Source of the DNA: Oleisolibacter albus
Lineage (GTDB): Bacteria > Pseudomonadota > Alphaproteobacteria > Azospirillales > Azospirillaceae
Reading direction: 5' to 3'
NCBI RefSeq assembly: GCF_003336875.1
Contig: NZ_QGNJ01000007.1
Coordinates: 186,001 to 250,000 of the forward strand
Length of the DNA stretch: 64,000 nucleotides
Positions within the stretch are counted from its first letter, which is position 1; every line of letters starts with the position of its first letter. The notes beneath the pieces were generated by a model. That model was not told the DNA's origin, searched no databases, and worked only from the letters and a program-made list of their open reading frames with translations. Shown here in pieces: positions 47,178 through 56,052 of this stretch. The position numbers and the translations under genes are program-made.

Positions 47178-47256
47178 AACCCGGGAGGCGTTGGATGTGA
47201 GCCATCCGCAGGGCATGCGGGCCGGCACGGGGCGTACCCCGCTGGCCGGCCTGGCA

Positions 47257-48612
47257 TCACTCGGCGGCAGGAACCGGCTGGGCCGTCGTCCGTGGCTCGA
47301 TGGTGACCACGGGCGCGTCCGGCCCGGCAGCCAGCTGTTGGCGCATGCGGTTGACGTCCAGCGCCCCTTCCCACTTGGCCACCACCAGGGTGGCGACACC
47401 GTTGCCGATCAGGTTGGTCAGGGCCCGGGCCTCCGACATGAAGCGGTCGACACCCAGGATCAGGGCGATGCTGGCCACGGGGATATGGCCGACGGTGGCC
47501 AGAGTGGCCGCCAGGACGATGAAGCCGCTGCCAGTGACACCGGCGGCACCTTTGGAGGTCAGCAGCAGCACAGCCAGCAGGCCCAGCTCCTGCCAGATGG
47601 TCATCTCGGTGTTGGTGGCCTGGGCCAGGAACACCGCCGCCATGGTCAGATAGATGCAGGTGCCGTCCAGATTGAAGGAATAGCCGGTGGGAATGACCAA
47701 CCCGACCACGGACTTCTCGCAGCCCAGCTTCTCCATCTTGGCGATCAGGCGGGGCAGGGCCGATTCGGAGGACGAGGTGCCCAGCACGATCAGCAGCTCT
47801 TCCTTGATGTAGCGGACAAAGGCCAGAACGCTGAAGCCACAGGCCCGGGCGACGGCACCGAGGACCCCGAAGATGAACAGCAGACAGGTGACGTAGAAGC
47901 AGGCCATCAGCTCGCCCAGGGACACCAGGGTGCCGACGCCGTACTTGCCGATGGTGAAGGCCATGGCGCCGAACGCGCCGATGGGAGCGGCCTTCATGAC
48001 GATGCTGACAATGCCGAAGAAGACATGGCTGACCGTGTCCACCAGATGCAGCACCGGCTTGCCCTTTTCGCCCATGGCATGCAGGCCGAAGGCGAACAGC
48101 ACGGCGATGAACAGGACCTGGAGGATCTCACCCTCGGCGAAGGCGCCGACCACGGTGTTGGGGAGGATGTGCAGCAGGAAGTCGACCGTGCTCTGCTCAC
48201 CGGCCTTGGTGACGTAGGTCTGCACGGCCTTGGTGTCGAGATGGGCCAGATCCACGTTCATGCCGTGGCCGGGCCCCCACAGATTGACGATGATCAGGCC
48301 CAGGGCCAGGGCCACGGTCGTCAGCACCTCGAAATAGACCAGTGCCTTCATGCCGACCCGGCCGACCTTCTTCATATCGCCCATGCTGGCGATGCCGTGG
48401 ACGACCGTGAAGAAGATGATGGGCGCGATCAGCATCTTGATCGCCTTGATGAAGGCGTCGCCCAGCGGCTTCATCGATGCGCCCAGCTGCGGATAGAAAT
48501 GCCCCAGCGCCACGCCCAAGGCGATGGCGAAAAGCACCTGGACATAAAGGCTGCGGAAAATGCCGCCGCGTTTGCGTGGGGCCGGCTCGGCCAGGGACAG
48601 GACAGTGGACAT
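47257..48612 (-). CDS. dctA: C4-dicarboxylate/proton symporter
   Basis: 451 residues, DAACS family with eight helices and two re-entrant loops. Signatures [33 protein letters not shown] and the N-terminal [21 protein letters not shown] in parts. Takes up succinate, fumarate and malate. The ATG at 48612 follows GGGAGAGCCC and begins the conserved region; the open frame upstream is not protein-like. Driven by a sigma-54 promoter with two candidate DctD sites. Confidence 0.95.
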   Translation of the reverse strand: MSTVLSLAEPAPRKRGGIFRSLYVQVLFAIALGVALGHFYPQLGASMKPLGDAFIKAIKMLIAPIIFFTVVHGIASMGDMKKVGRVGMKALVYFEVLTTVALALGLIIVNLWGPGHGMNVDLAHLDTKAVQTYVTKAGEQSTVDFLLHILPNTVVGAFAEGEILQVLFIAVLFAFGLHAMGEKGKPVLHLVDTVSHVFFGIVSIVMKAAPIGAFGAMAFTIGKYGVGTLVSLGELMACFYVTCLLFIFGVLGAVARACGFSVLAFVRYIKEELLIVLGTSSSESALPRLIAKMEKLGCEKSVVGLVIPTGYSFNLDGTCIYLTMAAVFLAQATNTEMTIWQELGLLAVLLLTSKGAAGVTGSGFIVLAATLATVGHIPVASIALILGVDRFMSEARALTNLIGNGVATLVVAKWEGALDVNRMRQQLAAGPDAPVVTIEPRTTAQPVPAAE

Positions 48613-48731
48613 CTTGGGCTCTCCCGACTGGTACAGGGTCCGCGACACACGACCTGCCGTCTGGGCCATTTCTGGGTCGGCCTTGGCTGGTCGGAAGGCC
48701 GCCAGCAGGCGACGGCCATGCGCCTCCCTTC

Positions 48732-48746
48732 GCATAGGGCGTGCCA
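48732..48746 (-). promoter_or_regulatory. Sigma-54 promoter of dctA
   Basis: On the minus strand TGGCACGCCCTATGC matches TGGCACG-N4-TTGC at all but one base, with GG and GC at the required -24/-12 spacing. The inferred start of transcription is near 48721, giving a leader of about 109 bases. Confidence 0.8.
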
Positions 48747-48821
48747 ACCTTCGTCGCAGAGCCAAAATGCCGCAATTGCTTGGGTTTTCCCGGCCGGCGA
48801 AATGTTGCACCGCCGAATGGA

Positions 48822-48870
48822 TGTGCGGGTTCCCGGACAAGGGGATCGCAGCGCTGCGAAAGGCCGCACA
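48822..48870 (-). promoter_or_regulatory. Two candidate DctD binding sites upstream of dctA
   Basis: Site 1 (48822-48839) TGTGCGGGTTCCCGGACA is a near-perfect dyad. Site 2 (48855-48870) reads TGTGCGGCCTTTCGCA on the minus strand. Both carry the TGTGCGG half-site, and their centres are about 32 bases apart, three helix turns, at about -110 and -141. Confidence 0.65.
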
Positions 48871-49268
48871 GCACATTGCCCTGTTCCGGCCAGCCGCTTG
48901 CCACCGGTTGGAGCCGCATCAATGAGAAGAACGGCGGAAGTAATGGCCGATAGCCCCCCTGCCACCGCTGCAAACGCCCTCTCTGGCCCGCTATGCCGCC
49001 GCCATGCCGGGGGTTTTTTCATATTTTCAGAAGCTTATAATCACCCATTCCAGCTGTGGATTTTTTGCGCTCCACAAGAATCGTCAAATGAATACCCGGA
49101 AAAAGGCGCAGTCAGGCAATTCAGCCCAGCCTCCATATGCGGACTGTCGCAAATTCACCACTCCATCATTGCCTTTTACCCCGAACCAATATATACGAAC
49201 CTTATGGTTACCTCCGAAAATAGGATTGCCCTTTTCGGAAAGAAAATTGCCAATGCATTGCAATCTTA
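48871..49268. other. AT-rich region between dctA control region and the sugar transferase, with a terminator
   Basis: A plus-strand hairpin (48987-49011; CCCGCTATG / CATGCCGGG with one mismatch and one wobble pair) followed by GG and six T looks like a true rho-independent terminator, although no plus-strand gene precedes it. From about 49013 on the base composition drops well below that of the rest of the window. No gene could be supported; open frames in it are not protein-like. Confidence 0.5.
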
Positions 49269-49961
49269 ATGGCTGGAAAAATGCTGGATAAGTTGCAAAC
49301 GTCTGACAAACTTGAGATTGAAAATAATCTTGATGCAGACGAAGGATCAATTCAGAGTTTTTCAGGAAAAAGGGCGATGGATATATTCATATCCATCGCC
49401 GGCATCCTTATCGTAGCCCCCATATTGTTGACTGTGGCCATCCTGGTTTCTCTGGATGGTGGGCCGGTTCTGTTTCGTCAGAAACGCATCGGCTTCCGCG
49501 GTGCAGCATTTCCGTGCCTTAAGTTTCGCACGATGGTTCCCGATGCCGAAGCGGCTTTAGCGCGCCACCTGCGTGAGTGCCCCATGGCGGCGCGAGAGTG
49601 GGAGAAAGACCAGAAACTCCGGATCGACCCCAGGGTAACCAAAATCGGCCGCTTTCTAAGGAAATACAGCCTGGACGAACTGCCTCAACTGTTCAATGTT
49701 CTGAAGGGCGAGATGAGCATCGTTGGTCCGCGTCCGATCGTGTACCAGGAAGCCCAGAGATATGGCGCGGATTTCAATTATTATATCTCCGTGAGACCAG
49801 GCATCACAGGCTTGTGGCAGGTATCCGGACGAAATGACACGAGCTACAGCTACCGGGTCATGCTGGATAAAGAGTACGCGCAAAACCACACCATCTGGGG
49901 CGACGTGATTATTATCCTGAAGACATTCGCCGTTGTTTTCTTTGCAAAGGGAGCCTACTGA
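49269..49961 (+). CDS. Exopolysaccharide sugar-phosphate transferase (ExoY/WcaJ C-terminal type)
   Basis: 230 residues. One membrane helix (about 40-62, IFISIAGILIVAPILLTVAI), then the bacterial sugar transferase domain: FRQKRIGFRGAAFPCLKFRTM, KIGRFLRKYSLDELPQLFNVLKGEMSIVGPRP in parts, RPGITGLWQVSGRND. It moves a sugar-1-phosphate to undecaprenyl phosphate, the first step of a repeat unit. The size is that of ExoY rather than of long WbaP/WcaJ proteins. Start at 49269 or 49281, neither with a strong ribosome site. The first 120 bases are AT-rich, unlike the neighbours, which may point to transfer. Confidence 0.9.
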   Translation: MAGKMLDKLQTSDKLEIENNLDADEGSIQSFSGKRAMDIFISIAGILIVAPILLTVAILVSLDGGPVLFRQKRIGFRGAAFPCLKFRTMVPDAEAALARHLRECPMAAREWEKDQKLRIDPRVTKIGRFLRKYSLDELPQLFNVLKGEMSIVGPRPIVYQEAQRYGADFNYYISVRPGITGLWQVSGRNDTSYSYRVMLDKEYAQNHTIWGDVIIILKTFAVVFFAKGAY

Positions 49962-50389
49962 TCTCGCCCCCGTCCGGACCTGTCGGTCATGACAACGTCT
50001 CCCGACCACCTGGCTGGTCTCCTGAAGAAGACTGTTCCGCGCAGTAAACGCGCATCGCAAAAACGACGGATCCGCCTGGGGCGGCAGATCAAAGCCTCAG
50101 CCCACTCAAGCAATGTCAATGGGTTAAGCCTGGAAGGCGGATGATCTGCCCTCCTGCAAAGGGCCTGATCGGGTTTCATCTGGACCAACACATCTTGCAC
50201 CGCCAGTGAAAAGCGAGATGCCCGATCCACAGATGCGATCCGGAGATGCGATCCGGCCAAGGCCCATTATTATCGCGGATGGCCCACCACCTTAACGAGA
50301 GCCGCGTGTTTCATCTTAGGCGCTGTCATGCCATACGGTGCGCATGCCATATGATGCGAACGAGACGGTATTAACGAGGCGGTATATTG
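49962..50389. other. 428-base gap with tandem repeats ahead of manC
   Basis: AGATGCGATCCGG is repeated twice in tandem at 50231-50256. Just before manC a 16-base unit CATGCCATACGGTGCG / CATGCCATATGATGCG is repeated head to tail (50327-50358) with two or three differences. These could be regulator sites for manC. A TATATT lies directly at the start codon. No gene is supported. Confidence 0.4.
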
Positions 50390-51823
50390 ATGGATAAGGT
50401 CACCCCCCTGGTCGTCCCGGTCATCCTGTCCGGCGGTGTCGGGTCCCGCCTGTGGCCGCTGTCGCGGGAACGCAGACCGAAGCAGCTGCTGGCCCTGAAC
50501 GGGCCGCGGACCATGGTGCAGGAGACCTGCCTCCGCCTGAAGAATCCGGCGCTGTTCGCGCCGCCGCTGGTGGTCTGCAATCAGGAGCACCGCTTCGCCA
50601 TCGCCGAACAGATGTACGGCGTCGGCGTCGCCCCGGCCCAGCTGGTCCTGGAACCTTTCGGGCGCAACACCGCACCAGCAGCCGCCATCGCCGCCGAACT
50701 GGCCCTGGCCGACCACCCGGACGCGCTGATCCTGCTGCTGCCGGCCGACCATGTGGTGCTGGACGCGGCCGCCTTCGCCGAGGCGGTTCAACGGGCCGTT
50801 CCGGCGGCCCGTGCCGGCCGGCTGGTGACCTTCGGCATTTCCCCCACCGCGCCGGAAACCGGATACGGCTATATCGAGCTGGGTGACGAGCTGACCGATG
50901 CCCCCGGCGTCAACGCAGTCGCCAGCTTCACCGAGAAGCCGAAGGCGCCGGTGGCCCAGTCCTATCTCGATGGCGGGCGCCATGTCTGGAACAGTGGCAT
51001 GTTTCTGTTCCCGGCCGCCCTGTTCCTGAAAGAGCTGTCCGAACATGCGCCCGCCGTGCTCGAAAAGGCGCGGTTGGCCCTGGCCGGCGCCAAGCGCGAT
51101 CTCGGTTTCCTGCGATTGGACGCCGACGCCTTCGACAAGACCCCGAACATCTCCATCGACTATGCCGTCATGGAGAAGACCAAGCGGGCCGCCGTCGTCC
51201 GCTGCGATATCGGCTGGACCGATGTGGGATCCTGGTCAGCCCTGTGGGAGATCGGGAGCAAGGACGAGGCGGGCAATGTGACCATCGGCGACACGCTGCT
51301 GGTGGATGCCAGGGACAGCTATGTCCGGGCGGAACACGGGCTGGTGGCCGTCACCGGCCTGAGCGACGTGGTCGTCGTGGCCACCGAGGATGCCGTCCTG
51401 GTCACCCACAAGGACCAGGCCCAGGATGTGAAACTGGTGGTCGACCGGCTGAAGGCCGCCGGCCGGACCGAACACACCGAACACAAGCGCGTGGACCGCC
51501 CCTGGGGCTTCTACCAGTCCGTCCACACCGGCGACCGGTTCCAGGTCAAGCGGCTGACGGTGAAGCCGGGGCAGAAGCTGTCGCTGCAGAAGCACTTCCA
51601 CCGGTCCGAGCACTGGATCGTCGTCAATGGCACGGCCCTGGTCACCATCGACGACAAGCAGGTTCTGGTGACCGAGAATGAAAGCGTCTACCTGCCGCTG
51701 GGCTGTGTCCACAGGCTGGAGAATCCCGGCAAGGTGCCACTGAATCTGATCGAGGTGCAGACCGGCACCTATCTGGGTGAGGATGACATCGTCCGTTTCG
51801 AGGATACCTACGGACGGTCCTGA
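50390..51823 (+). CDS. manC: Mannose-1-phosphate guanylyltransferase / mannose-6-phosphate isomerase
   Basis: 477 residues, type II enzyme. The nucleotidyltransferase part (1-345) has VILSGGVGSRLWPLSRERRPKQLL in parts, the pyrophosphorylase signature, and FTEKP. The C-terminal cupin isomerase (about 360-475) has RPWGFYQSVHTGDRFQVKRL, QKHFHRSEHWIVVNGTA and ENPGKVPLNLIEVQTG. Makes GDP-mannose for exopolysaccharide or LPS, so it may supply the transferase upstream. Start ATG at 50390 rather than the TTG just before it. Confidence 0.94.
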   Translation: MDKVTPLVVPVILSGGVGSRLWPLSRERRPKQLLALNGPRTMVQETCLRLKNPALFAPPLVVCNQEHRFAIAEQMYGVGVAPAQLVLEPFGRNTAPAAAIAAELALADHPDALILLLPADHVVLDAAAFAEAVQRAVPAARAGRLVTFGISPTAPETGYGYIELGDELTDAPGVNAVASFTEKPKAPVAQSYLDGGRHVWNSGMFLFPAALFLKELSEHAPAVLEKARLALAGAKRDLGFLRLDADAFDKTPNISIDYAVMEKTKRAAVVRCDIGWTDVGSWSALWEIGSKDEAGNVTIGDTLLVDARDSYVRAEHGLVAVTGLSDVVVVATEDAVLVTHKDQAQDVKLVVDRLKAAGRTEHTEHKRVDRPWGFYQSVHTGDRFQVKRLTVKPGQKLSLQKHFHRSEHWIVVNGTALVTIDDKQVLVTENESVYLPLGCVHRLENPGKVPLNLIEVQTGTYLGEDDIVRFEDTYGRS

Positions 51824-51848
51824 TCCGCCCGTGCCCCAAGGCTGGACA

Positions 51849-51869
51849 GCCGGCGGTCCCACCGCCGGC
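51849..51869 (+). terminator. Hairpin after manC
   Basis: A perfect 9-bp stem GCCGGCGGT / ACCGCCGGC with a 3-base loop, 26 bases after the manC stop. No T-run. Confidence 0.5.
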
Positions 51870-52028
51870 CGTGTTCTCCGCCGTCCCGGTCAGCCCTGAC
51901 CGTGACACCATCGGCGTTGATCCCGGCGGACCGGCTGGGCTAAATGGCGGTCCTGTATCATCAGCCCTGACTTCCTGGGCATCGGCCGTCCCCCGCGGAC
52001 CGGCCGGCCGCAGCCGTGGAGACCTGTT

Positions 52029-53564
52029 GTGGAGAATGCGCTTCCCGTCACCCGCCGTCAGAACTTCCCGCAATGGTACCAGACGGTGGTCGATCAGGCC
52101 GATCTGGCCGAGGAATCCGGCGTGCGCGGCTGCATGGTCATCAAGCCGTGGGGCTGGGGCATCTGGGAGCGCATCCAGCAGCAGCTGGACCGGATGATCA
52201 AGGAGACGGGACATGAGAACTGCTATTTCCCGCTGCTGATCCCGCTCAGCTATTTCCAGAAGGAAGCCGAGCATGTGGACGGCTTCGCCAAGGAGATGGC
52301 GGTGGTCACCCATCACCGCCTGAAGGCCATCGACGGCAAGCTGCAGCCCGATCCCGAGGCCGCGCTGGAGGAGCCGCTGGTCATCCGTCCCACGTCGGAG
52401 ACCATCATCGGCTCGGCCATGCAGCGCTGGGTCAAGAGCTACCGCGACCTGCCGGTCATGCTGAACCAGTGGGCCAACGTCATGCGCTGGGAGATGCGCA
52501 CCCGCATGTTCCTGCGCACGGCCGAGTTCCTCTGGCAGGAGGGCCACACCGCCCATGCCGGCCGCGACGAGGCCATGGAAGAGACCATGCGCATGCTGGA
52601 GGTCTACCGCATCCTGGCGGAAGACGTGCTGGCCATGCCGGTGGTGGCCGGCGAGAAGCCGCCGCATGAGCGCTTCCCCGGCGCCGACAACACCTTCTCC
52701 ATCGAAGCCATGATGCAGGACGGCAAGGCCCTGCAGGCCGGCACCTCGCACTATCTCGGGACCCATTTCGCCCAGGCCCAGGACATCCGCTACCAGGATG
52801 AGAATGGCGGGCTGGTCCATGCCCATACCACCAGCTGGGGTGTGTCCACCCGCCTGATCGGCGGCGTGATCATGACCCATGGCGACGATGACGGGCTGCA
52901 GCTGCCGCCGCGCATCGCCCCGCATCAGGTGGTGATCGTGCCGATGCTGCGCGACAAGCCCGAAGATGCGGACGTCCTGGCCTATTGCCAGGATCTGGCC
53001 AAGGCCCTGCGCCAGGTCAGCGCCTTCGGCGAGCCGGTGCGTGCCCATGTGGATGTGCGCAAGACCAAGGCCGTCAACAAGCGCTGGGCCTGGGTCAAGC
53101 GCGGCGCTCCCATCGTCTGCGAGATCGGCCCGCGCGACGTCACCGGCGGCAATGTCAGCTTCCTGCGCCGTGACGCGCTGCGCGGGGAGAAGGGCATGAA
53201 CATGCAGGCCCGGACCCGCGAGGCCTTCCTGGCCGACATCGCCGGCCTGCTGACCGGCATCCAGCAGAGCCTGTTCGACCGGGCCAAGTCGTTCCTGGAT
53301 GCCAATATCACCGGCGGCATCGACAGCCTTGACGCCCTGACCACCTATTTCGCCGAGGCGGGCGAGGAGGAGAGCTTCCGCGGCTGGGTCCGGGTGGCCT
53401 GGGCCAAGCCGGAGGGCGAGGAACTGGCCAGGATCGAGCAGACGCTGAAGGCCCTGAAGCTGACGGTGCGCAATGCCCCGCTGGTCCAGCCGCCCAGCCT
53501 GGGTTCCTGCATCTTCACCTGCCGCCCGGCCGTGGAGGAGATCATCGTCGGCCGCGCCTACTGA
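52029..53564 (+). CDS. proS: Prolyl-tRNA synthetase, archaeal/eukaryotic type
   Basis: 511 residues. Charges tRNA-Pro. Class II motifs: motif 2 region MRWEMRTRMFLRTAEFLWQEGHTAHA in parts, motif 3 HTTSWGVSTRLIGG; also RPTSETIIG. Then the anticodon domain (HQVVIVPMLRD) and a C-terminal domain ending in GRAY; a terminal Tyr is a mark of the archaeal/eukaryotic form, and no bacterial editing insertion is present. Most alphaproteobacteria use a short bacterial ProRS, so this is unusual. Start GTG with GGAGA eight bases before. Confidence 0.92.
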   Translation: MENALPVTRRQNFPQWYQTVVDQADLAEESGVRGCMVIKPWGWGIWERIQQQLDRMIKETGHENCYFPLLIPLSYFQKEAEHVDGFAKEMAVVTHHRLKAIDGKLQPDPEAALEEPLVIRPTSETIIGSAMQRWVKSYRDLPVMLNQWANVMRWEMRTRMFLRTAEFLWQEGHTAHAGRDEAMEETMRMLEVYRILAEDVLAMPVVAGEKPPHERFPGADNTFSIEAMMQDGKALQAGTSHYLGTHFAQAQDIRYQDENGGLVHAHTTSWGVSTRLIGGVIMTHGDDDGLQLPPRIAPHQVVIVPMLRDKPEDADVLAYCQDLAKALRQVSAFGEPVRAHVDVRKTKAVNKRWAWVKRGAPIVCEIGPRDVTGGNVSFLRRDALRGEKGMNMQARTREAFLADIAGLLTGIQQSLFDRAKSFLDANITGGIDSLDALTTYFAEAGEEESFRGWVRVAWAKPEGEELARIEQTLKALKLTVRNAPLVQPPSLGSCIFTCRPAVEEIIVGRAY

Positions 53565-53607
53565 GGCCGCAATCCCACGGGTCGGAGCGGTCGCCGACCC
53601 CGACTGC

Positions 53608-53641
53608 AAAATGGCCGGGCGATCTACGGCCCGGCCATTTT
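53608..53641. terminator. Strong bidirectional terminator after proS
   Basis: Perfect 13-bp stem AAAATGGCCGGGC / GCCCGGCCATTTT with an 8-base loop; it gives a U-run on both strands and lies between convergent genes. Confidence 0.88.
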
Positions 53642-53642
53642 C

Positions 53643-54305
53643 CTATCTCCCGCCCGTCCGGTCCGCCGAGCGGATATTGTTCTGAACCTGCGTCACGCCC
53701 GGAACGGTCCAGGCAAGGTCTTCCACCCGACGGCGGGCCGGCCGGCTGTCGACGGTTCCGGACAATGTCACCTCACCGCCGGCCACCGTCACGGTGACGT
53801 CGCTGGCATCCACCAGCGGATCGTCGGTCAGCCGCTGGTTGACCTCCTCGGCGATGCGGCCATCGGCACGGACGTAGTTTCGGGGACCTCGCCCGATATG
53901 ATGCCGGGCACCGGGATCACCCAGCCAGGCATCGCGGCGGCGACGGCGCAAGGCCGCATCACTGCCGAGCCAGCCCGCCACCTCGTCACCGGCACGGGCC
54001 AGGAAGCCGCGCGCATTCCGTTCCTGCATGTCATCATGATTGCCGTCCCCGCGCGGATTGGGGGTGTAGCCGCCACGCCGTTCCCAGGTCGAGGGATGGT
54101 CGGACCTCGAACCGGTACCGGGTCGACCAGGGGCTGGATCGGGGGAGCGGTTCTCCTGTTGCCTGCCGGCACCATGGCGGCCGGTGATGGGGTCACCGGA
54201 GATTTCAGCCAGAACCCTGTCCTCGATCGCGCTGTCCCGGTCGATGGCTCTGTCACTGTAACCCCGAATCCAGTGGTGCCGCCGCTGCACAGATTGGTCC
54301 GACAT
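53643..54305 (-). CDS. BON-domain protein
   Basis: 220 residues. The first 140 are rich in Arg, Asp and Gly with no fold I can name (GYSDRAIDRD, WERRGGYTPNPRGDGNHDD); there is no signal peptide. The last 75 are a BON domain: ADGRIAEEVNQRLTDDPLVDASDVTVTVAGGEVTLSGTV in parts, and AWTVPGVTQVQNNI. BON proteins bind membranes or envelopes and often belong to stress regulons. GGAGGAGG precedes the ATG, and a good EcfG-type promoter lies 39-63 bases upstream. Confidence 0.85.
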   Translation of the reverse strand: MSDQSVQRRHHWIRGYSDRAIDRDSAIEDRVLAEISGDPITGRHGAGRQQENRSPDPAPGRPGTGSRSDHPSTWERRGGYTPNPRGDGNHDDMQERNARGFLARAGDEVAGWLGSDAALRRRRRDAWLGDPGARHHIGRGPRNYVRADGRIAEEVNQRLTDDPLVDASDVTVTVAGGEVTLSGTVDSRPARRRVEDLAWTVPGVTQVQNNIRSADRTGGR

Positions 54306-54343
54306 GATGTCTGCCTCCTCCGTCGTCGTCCCCTACGGAATCA

Positions 54344-54368
54344 AACCGGACCGCCCGGCCCGGGTTCC
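54344..54368 (-). promoter_or_regulatory. EcfG-type promoter of the BON gene
   Basis: On the minus strand GGAAC (54368-54364), 17 bases, GTT (54346-54344), the alphaproteobacterial general stress sigma factor pattern GGAAC-N16/17-GTT. The inferred leader is about 30 bases. Confidence 0.55.
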
Positions 54369-54376
54369 CCGGAGGG

Positions 54377-54616
54377 TCAACCGGTTCCGGCATCATTGAC
54401 CGGACCCGGTTGCTCGGCCCGCCGGCGCAGTTCCTCGGCGGTCAGGCCGGCCGGCGTGGCGCCGGTCAGACTGCCGTCGCCGGGTGTGCGCTCCATCTCC
54501 TGCCGCTGGTCTCCGGGGAGCACATTCCCCCCAGGGGACGTTCCTTCATGGTCCGGCGGCCGCGTTGCATGGGCGGAGGCTGGGCGCCGTTCGTCCGGGG
54601 CGGTGGTCTTGTTCAT
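54377..54616 (-). CDS. Small hydrophilic protein of unknown function
   Basis: 79 residues, rich in Pro, Gly, Arg, Glu and Thr, probably disordered (MNKTTAPDERRPASAHATRP; PAGLTAEELRRRAEQPGPV at the end). No membrane segment. TTGGAGAGACCCG precedes the ATG, a good ribosome site. Lies 72 bases upstream of the BON gene in the same direction. Not recognised; the case rests on the ribosome site and context. Confidence 0.5.
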   Translation of the reverse strand: MNKTTAPDERRPASAHATRPPDHEGTSPGGNVLPGDQRQEMERTPGDGSLTGATPAGLTAEELRRRAEQPGPVNDAGTG

Positions 54617-54722
54617 CGGGTCTCTCCAATATCCTGCCATCCCGAAGAAACAGCCAGGTGACGGCATGGTGCCACCGCCACTCGGCGCCAGGGAGAAGAG
54701 AGCCTCTTGACAGCGGAGGGCC

Positions 54723-55331
54723 ATGTCAGGCGTTAACCGGGGCTTCCTTTCCGTTTCCCGGACCCGATTGATGTCGTCTCTGCCGCCGAACAACTCCGCC
54801 CCTGCCGACGATGACGATGACGACGCCCCACGCATCCCCGCCGGCAGCAAGAACTACATGACCCCGGCCGGATTCGAGGCCCTGCAGACGGAATTGCGCA
54901 CGCTGCTGCGGGTGGAGCGGCCCAAGGTGGTGGAGATCGTCGCCTGGGCCGCCGGCAATGGCGACCGTTCGGAGAACGGCGATTACCTCTATGGCAAGAA
55001 GCGCCTGCGCGAGATCGACCGCCGGGTCCGCTTCCTCACCAAGCGGCTGGAAAGCGCCGAGGTGGTGGACCCGACCCGCCAGACCCGGCGGGATCAGGTC
55101 TTCTTCGGTGCAACCGTCACCTTTGCCCGTGACGACGAGACGGAGCGCACGGTGACCATTGTCGGCATCGACGAGGCCGACATGGACAAGGGCAAGGTCA
55201 GCTGGATTTCCCCCATCGCCCGCGCCCTGCTGAAAGCGCGGGTTGGCGACGTGGTTCTGCTGCGGACACCGGCGGGACCAGAGGAGATCGAGGTCATATC
55301 TATTCTCTATCCCGGAGATCGTCACATATAA
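54723..55331 (+). CDS. greB: Transcription elongation factor GreB
   Basis: 202 residues. An N-terminal coiled-coil hairpin from about residue 45 (NYMTPAGFEALQTELRTLL, GNGDRSENGDYLYGKKRLREIDRRVRFL in parts) and a C-terminal FKBP-like domain (VTIVGIDEADMDKGKVSWISPIARALLKARVGD in parts). GDRSENGDY carries the acidic tip that restores backtracked RNA polymerase. A run of six Asp (29-34) precedes the fold. The ATG at 54723 has a strong GGAGGG site; 54771 is an alternative. Confidence 0.93.
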   Translation: MSGVNRGFLSVSRTRLMSSLPPNNSAPADDDDDDAPRIPAGSKNYMTPAGFEALQTELRTLLRVERPKVVEIVAWAAGNGDRSENGDYLYGKKRLREIDRRVRFLTKRLESAEVVDPTRQTRRDQVFFGATVTFARDDETERTVTIVGIDEADMDKGKVSWISPIARALLKARVGDVVLLRTPAGPEEIEVISILYPGDRHI

Positions 55332-55525
55332 AAAACAGTTATATTGAATTTTATACAAGTATCTTGTTTTAACTTTTCGAAAGAAAACTCCTGCACACTC
55401 TACCCATCGGAATAGATCGTAAGGAACAGACGTTTCGTCGCATGATACTGTCGCTAAGAACATACTATGTGTATGATCTCCAATTGAGGCGGCGGTTACG
55501 ATCTTTGATGATGGGACATGTGCGT

Positions 55526-55915
55526 ATGACTCTCCTGATCCATAAGGCATTGATTCTGGCGACGGTTGCCTCCGGTTTCCTTGCCGTTCCCGCCCGTGCG
55601 CAAGCCGCAGACAGCGCCGTCACCTCCTGCTCCGGCAGTACCGGGCAGCAGTGCCATTTCTTCGCCGTGCATGAGGGAATCTACCGGATCGAAGGTACGC
55701 CGCAGGGAGCATCGGCAGGGGCATCGGCGATTTCCGTGGCCGGATACACCTGCACCGATAGCAGCCGTCCCGGTCCGATGAAATGCTATGTCGCCGTCAT
55801 GGGCGGCAGGAACTATCCCGTCAGCTTCACCGTCAACGGCCGCAACGTCGGCGGCAGCATCACCGTGGCGCCGGAGCAGCCGACCAACGGAGCGACCATC
55901 CTCAGCATCCCCTGA
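55526..55915 (+). CDS. Small secreted protein of unknown function
   Basis: 129 residues. Signal peptide about 1-25 (LIHKALILATVASGFLAVPARA). The mature part has two cysteine pairs (SCSGSTGQQC, YTCTDSSRPGPMKC) likely to form disulfides, and beta-strand-like stretches (FFAVHEGIYRIEG, YPVSFTVNGRNVGGSITV). Not recognised. The start is uncertain; ATGs at 55508 and 55511 are also possible. The 190 bases upstream are AT-rich. Confidence 0.65.
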   Translation: MTLLIHKALILATVASGFLAVPARAQAADSAVTSCSGSTGQQCHFFAVHEGIYRIEGTPQGASAGASAISVAGYTCTDSSRPGPMKCYVAVMGGRNYPVSFTVNGRNVGGSITVAPEQPTNGATILSIP

Positions 55916-56052
55916 TCGCCGGGGATCTCCGGACCCAACGGTGTTGCTCCTGCGGGAATTGCAGCGCTGGCATGCCCGGGGGAGCGCCCTGGCACGGATC
56001 GTGCCCGTCCGCTGTTCAGCTTCGGCTGACCACACCGACAGGGGACGGGCCG

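Noticed and set aside
44899-49269. A 1456-codon open frame on the plus strand
   Set aside because: It is the mirror of dctD, dctB and dctA and of the spaces between them. Its sequence is low in order, rich in Gln, Gly and His, and matches no fold; long mirror frames are normal at this GC content.
50100-50260. Possible decayed transposase in the gap before manC
   Set aside because: No reading frame gave a recognisable transposase motif, and no inverted ends or target duplication were visible.
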